The position numbers and the translations under genes were made by a program. From Eudorina sp. 2006-703-Eu-15 (Eukaryota; Chlorophyta; Chlorophyceae; Chlamydomonadales; Volvocaceae): a stretch of DNA of 64,000 bases. The notes below the pieces were generated by a model. It saw nothing but the letters and a program-made list of their open reading frames with translations. It was not told where the DNA came from and searched no databases. Of the stretch, positions 15,011-29,095 are shown piece by piece. The DNA lies in assembly GCA_003117195.1 (NCBI GenBank), contig BDSI01000091.1, forward strand, positions 223,501 to 287,500. Reading direction: 5' to 3'. Each line of letters starts with the position of its first letter. The first letter of the stretch is position 1.

Positions 15011-18000
15011 ATGGAGAAAGTCGCAGCAGCTGCCTGTGGTTCAGCCTGTGGTGGCATGGGGCGTCCGCGGAGGCGGCAGGTACGTGCGGTCGTGGGGCCA
15101 GGGGCCACGGTTTCATTCGCTGGGGGTCTGCAGGGGACGAGCATTTCCCTCTGCATTCCAGGACTCCTGAATGAACGTTACAGTCGCCTGGGACGTCTGC
15201 GACAGTCGCCTCACCCCGCCCCGTTCGTCCAGCTGCGCATCGTAAGGATACACACGCTCGCGGCGGCGTCCGAACATCGCGCTGTCCAACGCACCGACCG
15301 CCAACCCTAGTACCCGACCCCCGTCACCCCGTCACCATTTGATAACCCTGCCCACGTTACCACCGGCCTCGCCAGTTACGGAGCCACGCCCGGCGGCCGC
15401 CGGCGCGGGGAAGCTGGTGCCGCTGCGCGGCCCCCTCAACTTTCCTGTTGGTGCTGCAGGCGGTGCTCGCGTACGGAGCAGCCGCGAAGCAGGTACGGGA
15501 GTGTACGCCGGAGGCGGCGTGCGGCGGAGTACGGCATTGATAAACTTGTCATGTACGAGCGACAGGTGACGAGCATGGGCTGGATGGCACTGCAGTGAAG
15601 CCGCCAAATGCAGAGCCACCATGTGCCAGATAGGGGGGAAAATCTATAGGGGGAAAATCTTCCACCGCGTGTTTCCCTTGGAGCTGCGTCCTCATGTTTA
15701 ATACTTAGTATTTGATATTTGATTATCATCGAATGATGTACTCGTTCGGCTGGTCCTTTGTGGTCCTCTTGGCCCTCATCACTGATGCCCACGCCTCCCA
15801 TTGCCCGTGCCGCCGATTCCGTGCGTTGGCTGCGGCGGCCTCTCACCGTACCGTACCGCACTTTACCATGACCGTGTCGTACGTACGTTCGTCAGTGCGT
15901 CAGCTACACCACGGACGTGGCCTTCCCCGGCGGCAGCCCCGGCAGCCTGCTGAGCACTCTGCTGGTGGCGGACGTGGTGGGGCCCCACGTGGGGTCGGTG
16001 GAGGTGCGGGAGCTGTCGCTGCAGCACGGCCGAGTGGGCGCCCTGCTGGTGGGTGGGTGGGTGGGTGGGTGGGTGGGTGGGTGGGTGGGTGGGTGGGTGG
16101 CTGACTGCTGATGACGTGAATGGATGGGTAGCTGGATGGGCATGGGCACATGTACGTACGGTCGTACGGCAGTCAAAGCACCCGCGCACCCACCCACACA
16201 CACACACGCATGACCGGTGTGTAGCGTAGTACAACCTAGCCGCGGCGACATCGCTCCCAGCCCTGGTATGTCCTGGAGAAGTGCGGCGTGGGGGTTGCTC
16301 CTGACAAATAGGTGCCGTGGATACCTGTATGTGTGGGATCTGCTGTAACGTTCTTTTGGCAGATGCACGGTACATAGATGTCAGTTGCCGGCGGTTGAGA
16401 AGTTTGCGGTACTCGTCAGGATGCGTGCGTGCCCGCGTGCGTGGCTGCTGACCGCAGGTCGCTCTGTACTGGTTGCCGTACTCGGCAGCGCCCGCTGACA
16501 CGCCGCTGACAGCCGCCGACCTGGCGGGGGCCGCGGGGGCGCGAGCGGTGCTAAAGGCGCTCAAGCAGGGCGCGGGGGCGGAGCAGCTCGTCAACGTGTC
16601 GTTTGCGGACAGCTTCAACGCCTCGCTGGGGGCGGGGCAGCCCTCGCCGCCGACGCTGACGGGGAACTTCAGGTGTGTGGGTGCGTGTGTGTGTGTGTGT
16701 CTCCCCCATCCTGCCAAGGTGGGGGCGTTTACTTGCCCGACGATGTACGGGTGTACCTCTAGGGTGTGTCGCACAATGTGCAACATGGAATACTCTTGTG
16801 TGTGTTCCATATCTGACCGTGTGTGTGTGTGTATACATCGCCGACGGTACTGCACGTGCAGACGGGTACAGCATGCGCTCCCTGCCGCATCGCGTCAGTG
16901 CCTGGCCAAGCCGCCAGCTGTCATCGGACCCTTCCACGTGTCGAACCCCTGTTTGCGTGAATATGGCCCCAATAATGCGCCACGGCCGCTGGTCGCTCTG
17001 CTTCCGTCCCCCTGTTGCCGCGTAGGCCCTCCACCCCCCTGTCGGTGTTCTCGGACGCCAAGCTCAACAGCCGGGGCCGCTGGGTGCTGCGCGTCGCTGA
17101 CCTGGGAGAGAACTGGCAGAGGTACGCGTACGTAGGTACGGCTGTACGTCTGTGCGGCATAACTAGTGAGCAAACACGCACGCAGTCGCACACCACCTAC
17201 CTGCCTCCGCCTTCGCGGTGCAATAACGTACCTCAGAGCGCGAGGTCCATCCGTGAACAGTGTTAAGGTGCGTCCGAAAACGTCTTCAGGATGTTGAGGA
17301 TGGATGTCCACCATCACCACCGCGAACGCGTTGACCGCGGTGCGGCAGGCTGCATGTACGGATTTGCAGTCCAGCTGTGCCAACCCCAAGGCAATCCTGG
17401 CGCGCTGGTAACCTGGTGTGTTGGCCGGTATGGCTGCATGACCCTCCCCGCGGGTGATGGAGGATGGGTGCGCAGTCCTTGGTAGGGGTTGATGAGACGA
17501 GGCACCTACGAGCTAACTGGGCCCGTTGGAACACCCGGTCGGGATACGGGTCCACCTTGTAACGGTTACGGTTAAAACCCCACGCGGTGATACGAACCTC
17601 AAACCCACTGCCCATCGAAGTGCCGGCCCGTCCGCTCCGCCCCAATGGCGGCCGGCGCTAGCCGGGCACGTATCTCCTCCCCCGCCCTGCAACCGCAGCT
17701 GTCAGCCCCCGGGGCCGATGCGATCCAACCCCCATCCCTCCACCGCCACACGGCCACGGTCTGGGTCTGGGCTTTCTTCACCGCAATCCCCCCCAACCGC
17801 CCGGCCCGCCGGCCCGCAGCCGCAAGATCGACCTGGGGTCGTGGACGCTGGTGCTCTGCCCGCCCGGGAACTCCACCCTGCCGGCGCTGTTGGAGCTGTC
17901 CATGGTGCGTTTGAGGGCCGCGCTGTTGCGGGCTGTTCCTGGATCCACCGACTTGGATCCACCGGCTGGGATCCACCGACTTGGATCCATGCGCGCAACC

Positions 18001-20710
18001 AACCACGCACCTGTCCACACCCTGCATCTGTTTTTCATTAACTGCACGCACACCTGTGACTGACGGACTGACTGACTGATTGTCACAGCAGACCCGAGAA
18101 TGGATGCGCGGCGGCGGCGGTGACGTGCCCCTTCCTTGGTCTCTTCCTTGGTCTCTTCCTTGGTTTCTTCTGCAGGCCCAGCAGGCCGCCGGTGACGGCC
18201 GGGCCTTCCGCGGCGCCCTCAGCGGCCTGGGCTCGGCGGCGCGCCTCAACGCCCTCAGCGGCGGCCCCCTGGCGGCCGCCGTCGGCACGTTGGTGACTCG
18301 CGACTCCACCATCGAGTACAAGACCTACTCGGAGCTCGCGGACCAGGCCGTGGCGGGTGCGTGGGTGGGTGGCCGGGGAAGTAAGGTGGCTGCTGGGGGC
18401 ACGGCGGTCTCCGGCTTCCCCCGTGTTGGGTGATCGCTCGACAGACCGATGGTATTTCCGGCTAGCTGGGTGACACCGACCCTGGGGGTGTGTGGTGCGG
18501 TCGAACCGAAAGCGGTGTGTGGGAAACCTTGGTTTGGGTTTGGGCGGGTACAGCCCGCGGCATGGGGTCTTGTACGGCACGTCATTGAGCCCGCGGCGCG
18601 TGGCGCGCGGGGTGCCGCGCTGGTGCCATGCCTAGGTGCATCTGCGCCGTACTCGTCCCCACACCGTACTCGTCCCGACGCCGTACTCGTCCCCACGCCG
18701 TACTCGTCCCCACGCCGTACTCGTCCCCACGCCGTAATCGGGCGTGTCTGATGTCTGGCGGCGGCCCGCGACGCGACCGCACCTCATGAAGGGCATTCAG
18801 CTCCCAAACGCAGTATAAATGCACTCTCCACCATCTACACATGCAGATGGCTGCAGCTGCGGCTCGTTCATTGTGTGGTCCCTGCGTTGCGGCCTCAGCG
18901 TCATTTTTGCCCCTGCGCCCTACTCGTACTCCCACACATGCGTTGTTGCTCCCTCCCCCCCACCCCCGCGTCGGTATTACAGCCGTGATCGGGGGCATCG
19001 ACAACATCCAGACGCTCTTCGGGTTGCCGTACGTCCCGCCCACCTTCATCAGCATCTGGCAGCCCTGGCTGGAGCTGCTCATCGGTGAGTGCCGTACGTA
19101 CGACATACAGGCGGGCGGGGTCCCGCTGGTCCGGCGGAGGCGCGAATGGCGCTGTCAAAGCGGACTCCGCCTTTCTGGGAAAAAGGACAAAGGGTATACA
19201 CCTAGCTTCCGTACCGTGCCGTACACCCAAGTCGTGTGTAGTGTTCGGTAGTAATCGTCGTGCCGCTGTGCGAGGTGCCCACCTGTCCCCACCTTCCGCA
19301 GCCACGGGGGTGCGGAACAGAACAGGAGGCTCCAGATGGGCGGATACGGTACACCCAGGGTTGCACCCCCCTTGAGGGTAGCGCCAGCAGCGGGCCACCC
19401 TCCCACCCTCCCTCCGTCGCTCCGTCGCTCCGTCGCCCCCAACCCGTAGTGCCCCCTCTCCCGCCCTACCTGGTTGCTGCAGGCGGTTCCGAGCTCATCA
19501 TCCAGAACCAGGTCTGGCCCGGAAAGATCGTCGCCTACGCACTGGACATTGAGGTAAGTCCGGAAATACGGAATCACGAAAGTACGGAAGTACGGAAGTA
19601 CGGAAACACCACGCGTCGCCGAGGGCACCGAGGATCCGAGAAGGTTACAGTATTGTCAATGGCGCAGGTGCAATGGGATCGCTCGGATCCGATTTCAGTT
19701 TGCTGGCTCTGGATTGCAGATCGCTGTGCGACAGCGGAGGGCTATGAACTCTTCCACTTCGGGACGTAGAGACGGCGGCAGCGGTGGAGGTGGAGGTGGC
19801 GGTGGCGGTGGCGGTGGCGGCGGCGGCGGCGGCGGCAGCGGAAGTGGCGGCAGCGGCGGCGGTGGCGGCGGAAGGAGCGTCGCAGGCGAAGGCGACGGCG
19901 GAAGTGGTGACGGCGGTAGTGGAATCGGTGCCGCGAGCGGAAGCGCAAGCGGCGTCGGCGGAGGAGACGGCGGCAGCTCTGGCGGCGCCTTCGGTTCAAA
20001 CGGCGGTGGCCCCGGCGGTGTCGTATTTATAGAGGAGCGGGCGGCGGCGGAGGGCGACCAAGGCTGCAGCAACGACGAAACGGTGTACGACCGGAACAAC
20101 CCGTGGGGCATCATTGGTACGTCCGTACGGTCCGTACGCATCGTGTTTTTCTTATATCTAGCTCCTTGCATTGTTAATCGATGCTGTTACGGTGGACCCC
20201 GCGGGTCATCGGTGACAGCCATCCTCAAGTAAATAGCGCCTTTGCTACGCCTTCGTTTCTCTATTAAGGATGCTACACAGCCGTCCCCGCGGGTCATCGG
20301 TGACAGCCGAAGCTTCCTCATCATACATTGCATTTCGTTTCTGTGTGATTAATGACCGGTGTCGGGCACGCCCCGCAGCGGATCCACTCCAGGGCGTACC
20401 CGACATGTAAAGCGTCATTTGATGATGATGTAATGTATTGTGGACGAGCTGTCCCCCTCGTTCGCGCCCTCATCTCGGTTCCCATCACATGTACGACTCC
20501 CAGAGCACCCCCTTCCCCTTCCTCCCTCCCCTCCTCCCTCCATGGACTACTCACAGAGGGGCCTAACGGCCCGGTGCCTTTCGACAAACAAAAGATGCTA
20601 GATGACCTGTGCGGCATCACAGTCAGCGGCGCGGATTGGCTGTTCAGTCGGGTGCCCGACGACGAACCTACGGGTCAGGCACCGCCGCCCCCCGCCGCCA
20701 CGTCAGCGGA

Positions 20711-20742
<32 letters not shown>

Positions 20743-23143
20743 TTGGTGGCGGCGGCGGCGGCGGCGGAACCGGCGGCGGGAGCGGTAGCGGGAGCAGTAG
20801 CGGTGGTGATGGTGTAGCACGAGAAGCTCCAGATTTGGATTCGGATTCGGATTCGGAGCCACGGCAGGTGTCGGCCACTCGCCGTCTGTCGTCTTGGTTC
20901 CCGACGGTGGGGAGCCAGGCGGAGCCGCTCGACTTCACCGCACCGACGGGCCCGGGATTGCGGGACGCTGCCGTACAACGACTGTACGACTCCGCCAGGG
21001 TGAGGTGCACCGCTGTACAGCTGGGAGCAGGCAAGGCAACCTCCGCCACCACGTCATCCGCCTTGCTTGCTTGCTTGTGTTGTTGAAGGGAATACCGTAT
21101 TCGTTGCCGTACCACTGGCTAACGATGTCGTACCACTGGCTGGCTACCCAGACGACTCGAACCCCGCCGCGTCCATACCACCACACATACAGGCCTTCGC
21201 AGACGCGCCCCCGCGAAGTCGCTTGGCGGCGTTGCGCGACTCCGCAGCACTGGACCCCAATTTCCTTGACGACGTCCTGGATGGTATACTGCAGGTACGG
21301 CATGTACATATCCACACGATCAGTGCCCCGTCGACGCCGTACATGTACGGATAAAGTGTACCGGATCACACTTGAATGATCGGTCATCGAGCATGGCTTC
21401 CCCGTTCGTGCCGGCATGCATGAATGAACGTTACAGCGGACCCTGAAAGCCGGCATGTGGAGGGTGACAGTTGCCGGACAGCTGACAGTGGGCCGCAAAG
21501 GCCGTAGCTCGCACACGTTAGCACCTAGCAGCGTATGTACGGCACCGCTGCGGCCCGTGACGAGTCATGTACGGCGCACTGTCGCCGCTCTGACCTGCAG
21601 GACATAAACATAGACGCCTACACGGATGCGCTCCACGACGGCCTTCAGGTCAGTACCTGTACGCCGACCCGGGCGACTTCACGCGCGACAGCGTGTATGT
21701 GGTTGGGGCGGATCACGGATGCTGGTCCTGGGCACAACGCGGGTGCAGGGGCCGCAGCAAAACGTGATGGCCGCGACTGCAAAATCTTAGGATAGCAATA
21801 TGATATTGATGTATATTTATTGTATCTATTATATTTGTTACACTGTCCTTAATTATACTTGTTTATTGGTTTTATTTAAATATATTGTTACATAAATAGG
21901 AATAGTGTTAGATTTATTGCGTTATTAATAGTGCAAATGTTACAAGTTGGATAGTTGTTTTTACTATTTATTATACTTATTATCATGTGAATTTTTTTAT
22001 TTTGGCTGACACAGCGATTATTGTGAGGCCTCCGTCCGTCTGTCTGGTGGTGAGGATACGGCCTCATGTCCTTGAGCCACCAACCAACCCGCAACCGGCG
22101 CAACCGACGCGACCGTTCGTTGCCACCCTTACAACTATCAGCGGTTGGTGGACCAAGCGGGCGCCGCCGCCGCGGCCCTAAACACCGTCTCCAACTCTCC
22201 GGCGCTGCGACGGGCGGGTGGAGAGACGGCCGTCATGGCCTCTCAAGCGCTACAGGCGGGGGCCGAGACCTACCAACTGGTGTTGCGGGTACGTGCGCGC
22301 GCGCTCCGCCGCTGTAGCTTAAATCATAATTGAGTCACTCGTCTGCTGTCACATTCGTACACGTACCATATTCACTCATTATTGCTCGCCCATGCTCCCG
22401 CCCACGTGCTGTCGTCCATGTCGTACAACACTCAACATGTCGTACATGTCGTGCATGTGCGCACGATATGTAACGATAGTGATGATGAGCTGCCATGCCG
22501 GAGCCATGAATCCCCGCCTGCGCGGACGGAAACGCACGCGTTTGATTGACCCTGCATCCATCCATCTCCCGCCTCACACCGCCAGCACGGGACCTGATCC
22601 CCGTATGCTCGCTGGAGGCGTCTTGCGGTGACGAACACCTACCGAGCTACCGTATCCCTGTCCGTCTGTCTGTCTGTCCATGCGCCTCGCCGTGCCCTGC
22701 CCTGCCCTTCCCGCCGGTGCACACATCGCCCCAACCTCCCCTAGGCGGGCCAGGACAGCCTCAGACGCGACGGCGCCAGGTCCAACCGCACCCGCCGGTT
22801 CATGCGGAACGGCGGCCTGACACAGGCGGAGCGGACCTTCGGTGCGTGCGCGCGCGAGGATCGGGACTTCGGCAGCGGGCGCACCGCCACGGCAGGGGGT
22901 CATTACGATCATGAGGGCTGGAAGGGCACGCCGCAGCGGATGCATGGCGCCAAGGGTTCGACGGTGTCGACGGAACACGACGGCACCCTATCCGCCTCGC
23001 GCCAGGGGAAGATGAACGACCTCGTGGGCGCCTCCACACAGATCCTCGCACCGACAACGCCCTCTGACCAGCAAATACCGCGGGGCGGGAGCAGGCATCC
23101 CCAACACCCCCAACCAATCCAGCAAGCGCAAACCAACACCTAG
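15011..23143 (+). CDS. P-domain-like secreted or organellar protein with poly-Gly linkers, 874 aa
   Basis: Fifteen exons with fully consistent phases: 15011-15079, 15376-15492, 15896-16048, 16458-16672, 17026-17121, 17820-17904, 18176-18356, 18983-19084, 19483-19553, 19720-20116, 20557-20999, 21193-21294, 21601-21648, 22142-22288, 22745-23143 (TAG). Residues 1-62 are Ala/Arg-rich and then hydrophobic (STFLLVLQAVLAYGAAA), suggesting a signal or transit peptide. Residues about 63-240 resemble the proprotein-convertase P domain: FPGGSPGSLLSTLLV, SVEVRELSLQHGRVGAL, NFRPSTPLSVF, GRWVLRVADL, LGSWTLVLC. No subtilase catalytic domain precedes it. Residues about 246-363 are unrecognised. Two Gly/Ser runs (about 382-425 and 545-585) separate a C-terminal helical part. 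TGTAA at 23527 fits the modelled end. The start could lie elsewhere, as the frame is open upstream without an ATG. Confidence 0.72.
16049..16099. repeat. (GGGT)n tetranucleotide tract at a splice donor
   Basis: About a dozen GGGT units begin at the GTGGGT donor after the exon ending at 16048; every unit offers a potential shifted donor. Confidence 0.85.
17530..17569 (+). repeat. 40-bp dispersed repeat, copy 1
   Basis: Matches 59152-59191 at 35 of 40 positions by eye. It ends in TTGTAACGGTTAC, a near-palindrome (GTAACCGTTAC-like). It lies in an intron of the P-domain-like gene. Confidence 0.75.
17939..17993. repeat. GGATCCACCGACTT tandem repeat
   Basis: Three to four imperfect copies of (T)GGATCCACCG(A/G)CT lie in intron 6 of the P-domain-like gene. 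Confidence 0.75.
18648..18738. repeat. 17-bp tandem repeat
   Basis: The unit CCGTACTCGTCCCCACG is repeated about five times with a partial sixth, within intron 7 of the P-domain-like gene. Confidence 0.85.
20173..20306 (+). repeat. Pair of direct repeats of a dispersed element
   Basis: Two copies, 20173-20218 and 20263-20306, share a GATGCT(G/A)(T/C) start and the block CCCCGCGGGTCATCGGTGAC. A third copy lies in opposite orientation at 4225-4268 (TTAAGGATGTTACAGTGGTC on that minus strand). Both copies here lie in intron 10 of the P-domain-like gene. Confidence 0.8.
21427..21443 (+). repeat. Isolated mobile-element terminus
   Basis: AACGTTACAGCGGACCC equals the terminal inverted repeat of the element at 49811-49944. 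It is preceded by TGAATG and lies in intron 12 of the P-domain-like gene. No partner terminus is visible nearby. Confidence 0.7.
21780..22012. other. AT-rich island in a GC-rich intron
   Basis: About 230 bp, overwhelmingly A+T (TTATTGTATCTATTATATTT and similar), sit inside intron 13 between exons ending 21648 and starting 22142. The sharp change in composition suggests inserted DNA, perhaps of organelle origin, but nothing specific can be recognised. Confidence 0.6.
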
Positions 23144-23526
23144 CTGCCGATGCATGCACGACCATAAGTGTGTCTTGTCACATTGGACCGCGCGAGTCAA
23201 TTTTACGCCGCACAGTCACCTTTGTTCCCTTCTCTCCCTCGCGGGATCCCCCGCGCATGTACGGCAAATCGCCCCGTCATTCACGCCGCTTCGGTATACG
23301 TACGGCCTGCTGTACATACACGCACGTGCGTGGCTCCGTACATGTGCCGCACGCTGTACGACAATGCAGCCCAGAGGTGAGCTCGCGTGCGTGTCTTCTT
23401 ACCCATACCCATACCTACCCAGCAGACTGTGGGCTTCTTTCGTTTCTCACTCGGGGGTGGCGTTGCTGGCTGGGGGACCGACAACGGGTGCCGTACACAT
23501 GAGGCTAGCTGCTGCGGGGTCCGCTG

Positions 23527-23531
23527 TGTAA
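23527..23531 (+). terminator. Putative polyadenylation signal TGTAA
   Basis: TGTAA, the volvocine poly(A) signal, lies 384 nt after the TAG of the P-domain-like gene and before the next gene's ATG at 23617. Confidence 0.55.
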
Positions 23532-23616
23532 GATCCAGATATCTCGTGCTATTCTGAAGAACTGAACGCCAGCTGTGTGCCTTCCCTCACGCCGCCCCAT
23601 CACTCCGCGGCCGCCC

Positions 23617-26390
<2,774 letters not shown>

Positions 26391-26496
26391 ATGCGTCGCC
26401 CTGCCATCACTTGCATGGCTGTGTACGTATGTGGGGATGCTGTGATTTCGTCGTCGTAGTTATTGGAGCACGTTGGAGCCGACAAATTTGAACGGG

Positions 26497-26501
26497 TGTA
26501 A
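26497..26501 (+). terminator. Putative polyadenylation signal TGTAA
   Basis: TGTAA lies 107 nt after the stop at 26390 and supports the tentative last exon of the acidic protein gene. Confidence 0.5.
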
Positions 26502-28070
26502 CAAATTGACATTTGGGTCGGCTGCATCAATGGTATGAGGCATGGCACGCAACGCACCGATCGAATGCAATAACAACTTTATTGCACAAACAACAATTTG
26601 TTTTGCAGCGACTACGCCCCACAAATACGCACGCACGCCATCGGGTTCGAAGCCGAAAAATAACACCACGTCCAACCCGCCGGGGCACCTTTTTTTATCG
26701 GTATGTACCGACGAAACCGCGGCGCGGCGGCGCTTAGCGCTTCAATTGACGATCGCCGGCGGACGACAGCCAAAGGTTCCCCGCGACGACATTGCCCCCA
26801 CCGGCCCGGCAGCCGTTCATCGCAGAAGGGAGTCCGTCCGACAGTCGTCCGTGCGGTCTGCGGGCAAGCAAGCGACCGCGAGGTCTCTGTCCGCCCGTAG
26901 ATGGAATCGCTTGTGACCCGTGGGTCAGCTGACCCGTGGGTCGTCAGAGTCCCATGGCTCGTCGTGCGGCCAACCTGCTGCCCCTCCTTAGTAGATAGGC
27001 GCACAAGGCCGTCAGGTCGCTCTCTTAGATCGGCTTAGATCTCCACATTGTGCAACATTCATTCACTCCGAAAGGTCATAACTTTCGATACACGGTACAT
27101 CACGGTGCAGCGCTCCCAGGAGCGGCCCCCACCCGCCGGCTGTCTTACGTGCGTGGCCGGCCGCAGTCACACGAAGCCTGCCGTTCCATTACGAGATTCA
27201 ACTCCCTGCTGGCACAAGGCACAGAGAAAATACAGCACGCGCTTCCGCGTGCCGCAGCACACTCAGCAGCAATGATGTACATCTGCACAACCCCTGAGCG
27301 CGCGTCGTCGCGTCAGCCCCTTCCCCGGGCATCACAGGCCGACCCTTCCCCGGACCAATAATAACATTGATAATATTACGCTGGGCAAAACCTTCCCGGG
27401 GCGTCCATCATTTTTATCTGAATGCGCATGTCCCCACCGGCCACCGATCACACCCCACTTGCGGACCGCGCTTTGGTGGTGGTTAAGCGCACACGGTAAA
27501 GCGCGCAAGGACGCCCATTCCCCTGTACAGCGGTTTCCGTACAAATACGGTGTATGATGTTGCCGTACAAATTTAGCCGCCGGTGCCGGTCGGCACAGCG
27601 GCGCCGCCGATGCCCCTCCCGACGTTCGTGGCGGTGGTGGTCCCGAAGGTGCCGCCCTGGGTGGTGGTGGGCGCAACCACTTGACCCGCGGCGGGCAGCG
27701 CGCCTGCCCCGGGCAGCTCACTGGCGCCTGGACCCGTGGGTCAGTGGCGGGGTCAGCGGCGGGGCAGTGGCGGGGCAGGGACGGCAGGTGAGGCACGCCG
27801 GAGTGCATGTGTATTGTTTCAACGCACGCGTCCGGGATTTCGGATGCGGAGCAGCGGCAGGAGCGTGCGGCGGCAAGTGAGAAGCAATGATGATTTCCGT
27901 TGCAAGTTGTTGGAAGGTAACCGCTCGTGATTGCTGTACGGTGCCGTACTATTACGATGCGCGCCCGACCAGTATGGATCACATGCTAAATTTAACAATA
28001 TACACACTTGTAACGGTTACGTTACATATATAACAGTACATATATATGTATCTAACAATATATATAAGCT
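26502..28070. other. Intergenic region without supported gene
   Basis: Open frames on both strands (for example 26542-26916 plus and 26612-27004 minus) overlap each other and show no motif or splice support. Two adjacent copies of the palindrome GACCCGTGGGTC lie at 26915 and 26931, and another at 27731. Confidence 0.5.
26915..26942. repeat. Two adjacent copies of palindrome GACCCGTGGGTC
   Basis: Copies at 26915-26926 and 26931-26942 are separated by AGCT, itself a palindrome. The 12-mer recurs at many other places in the window. Confidence 0.85.
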
Positions 28071-28511
28071 ATGAATGAATGAATGAATGAATGAATGAAT
28101 GAATGAATGAATGAATGAATGAATGAATGAATGAATGAATGAATGAATGAATGAATGAATGAATGAATGAATGAATGAATGAATGAATGAATGAATGAAT
28201 GAATGAATGAATGAATGAATGAATGAATGAATGAATGAATGAATGAATGAATGAATGAATGAATGAATGAATGAATGAATGAATGAATGAATGAATGAAT
28301 GAATGAATGAATGAATGAATGAATGAATGAATGAATGAATGAATGAATGAATGAATGAATGAATGAATGAATGAATGAATGAATGAATGAATGAATGAAT
28401 GAATGAATGAATGAATGAATGAATGAATGAATGAATGAATGAATGAATGAATGAATGAATGAATGAATGAATGAATGAATGAATGAATGAATGAATGTTA
28501 CAGCGGACCCC
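28071..28511. repeat. (GAAT)n microsatellite abutting a mobile-element terminus
   Basis: A pure GAAT/ATGA array of about 425 bp runs from 28071 to 28496 and passes directly into GTTACAGCGGACCCC (28497-28511), the terminus of the inverted-repeat element found at 49811. The open frame through it (Ile-His-Ser-Phe repeats) is not a gene. Confidence 0.92.
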
Positions 28512-28705
28512 AACGGGATGTCACCTCGTCCGACTGTTGTGCACGCACACACGGCGACATGAGTGTCCAGCTTGGCCGTCCGTCGCCGAGCGCGCTGCTA
28601 CATACGACATCCCCGTGGGATCACCGTACCGCCGTACGTACCTCCGAACGTCGCCTGGGTGGTGGCCGGGCCGGTGAGGCCGGTCGACGTGGTGGCTGCG
28701 GGAGG

Positions 28706-28744
<39 letters not shown>

Positions 28745-28746
28745 CG
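28706..28746. repeat. (CGCA)n tetranucleotide tract
   Basis: Ten CACG units in the intergenic region downstream of the GAAT array. Confidence 0.85.
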
Positions 28747-28887
28747 GAAAACACACACGTGGTGGCAGGGTACGGCATTACAAATTTCCGTCAATGGCGT
28801 GCAGAGCAGTATCCGACATACTACATGGGATCCTTGGACCCATGAGGGCGCTGCCCTGTTAACAAGTTCACTAAGTTTATTAGTTAG

Positions 28888-28892
28888 TTACA
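28888..28892 (-). terminator. Putative polyadenylation signal TGTAA (minus strand)
   Basis: TTACA on the plus strand reads TGTAA on the minus strand, 204 nt past the stop of the Pro/Ala-rich secreted protein gene. Confidence 0.5.
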
Positions 28893-29095
28893 TGGTGGGG
28901 GCTCTCCCCTAAAAGCCTCTAGCCAGACCATGTCAGGTCTAATCGATCGAGCCGAAGACCCAAAGACCAGGCCGTGTGGGGCTGCAACTCCCGGTACAGA
29001 GCCCCCCTCCCCCACACACACCCGGGCACACGCATACGAGCAACTTTCAGGCGCTAATCCGCCTGTGCATGCCACGGCACTCCTGCTCTGCCTGC

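Noticed and set aside
18648..18738. Regular 17-bp repeats, CRISPR-like at first sight
   Set aside because: Head-to-tail tandem repeat with no spacers, inside an intron of a eukaryotic gene.
28052..28552. Long open frame with Ile-His-Ser-Phe repeats
   Set aside because: Pure translation of the (GAAT)n microsatellite; open in several frames with no coding bias.
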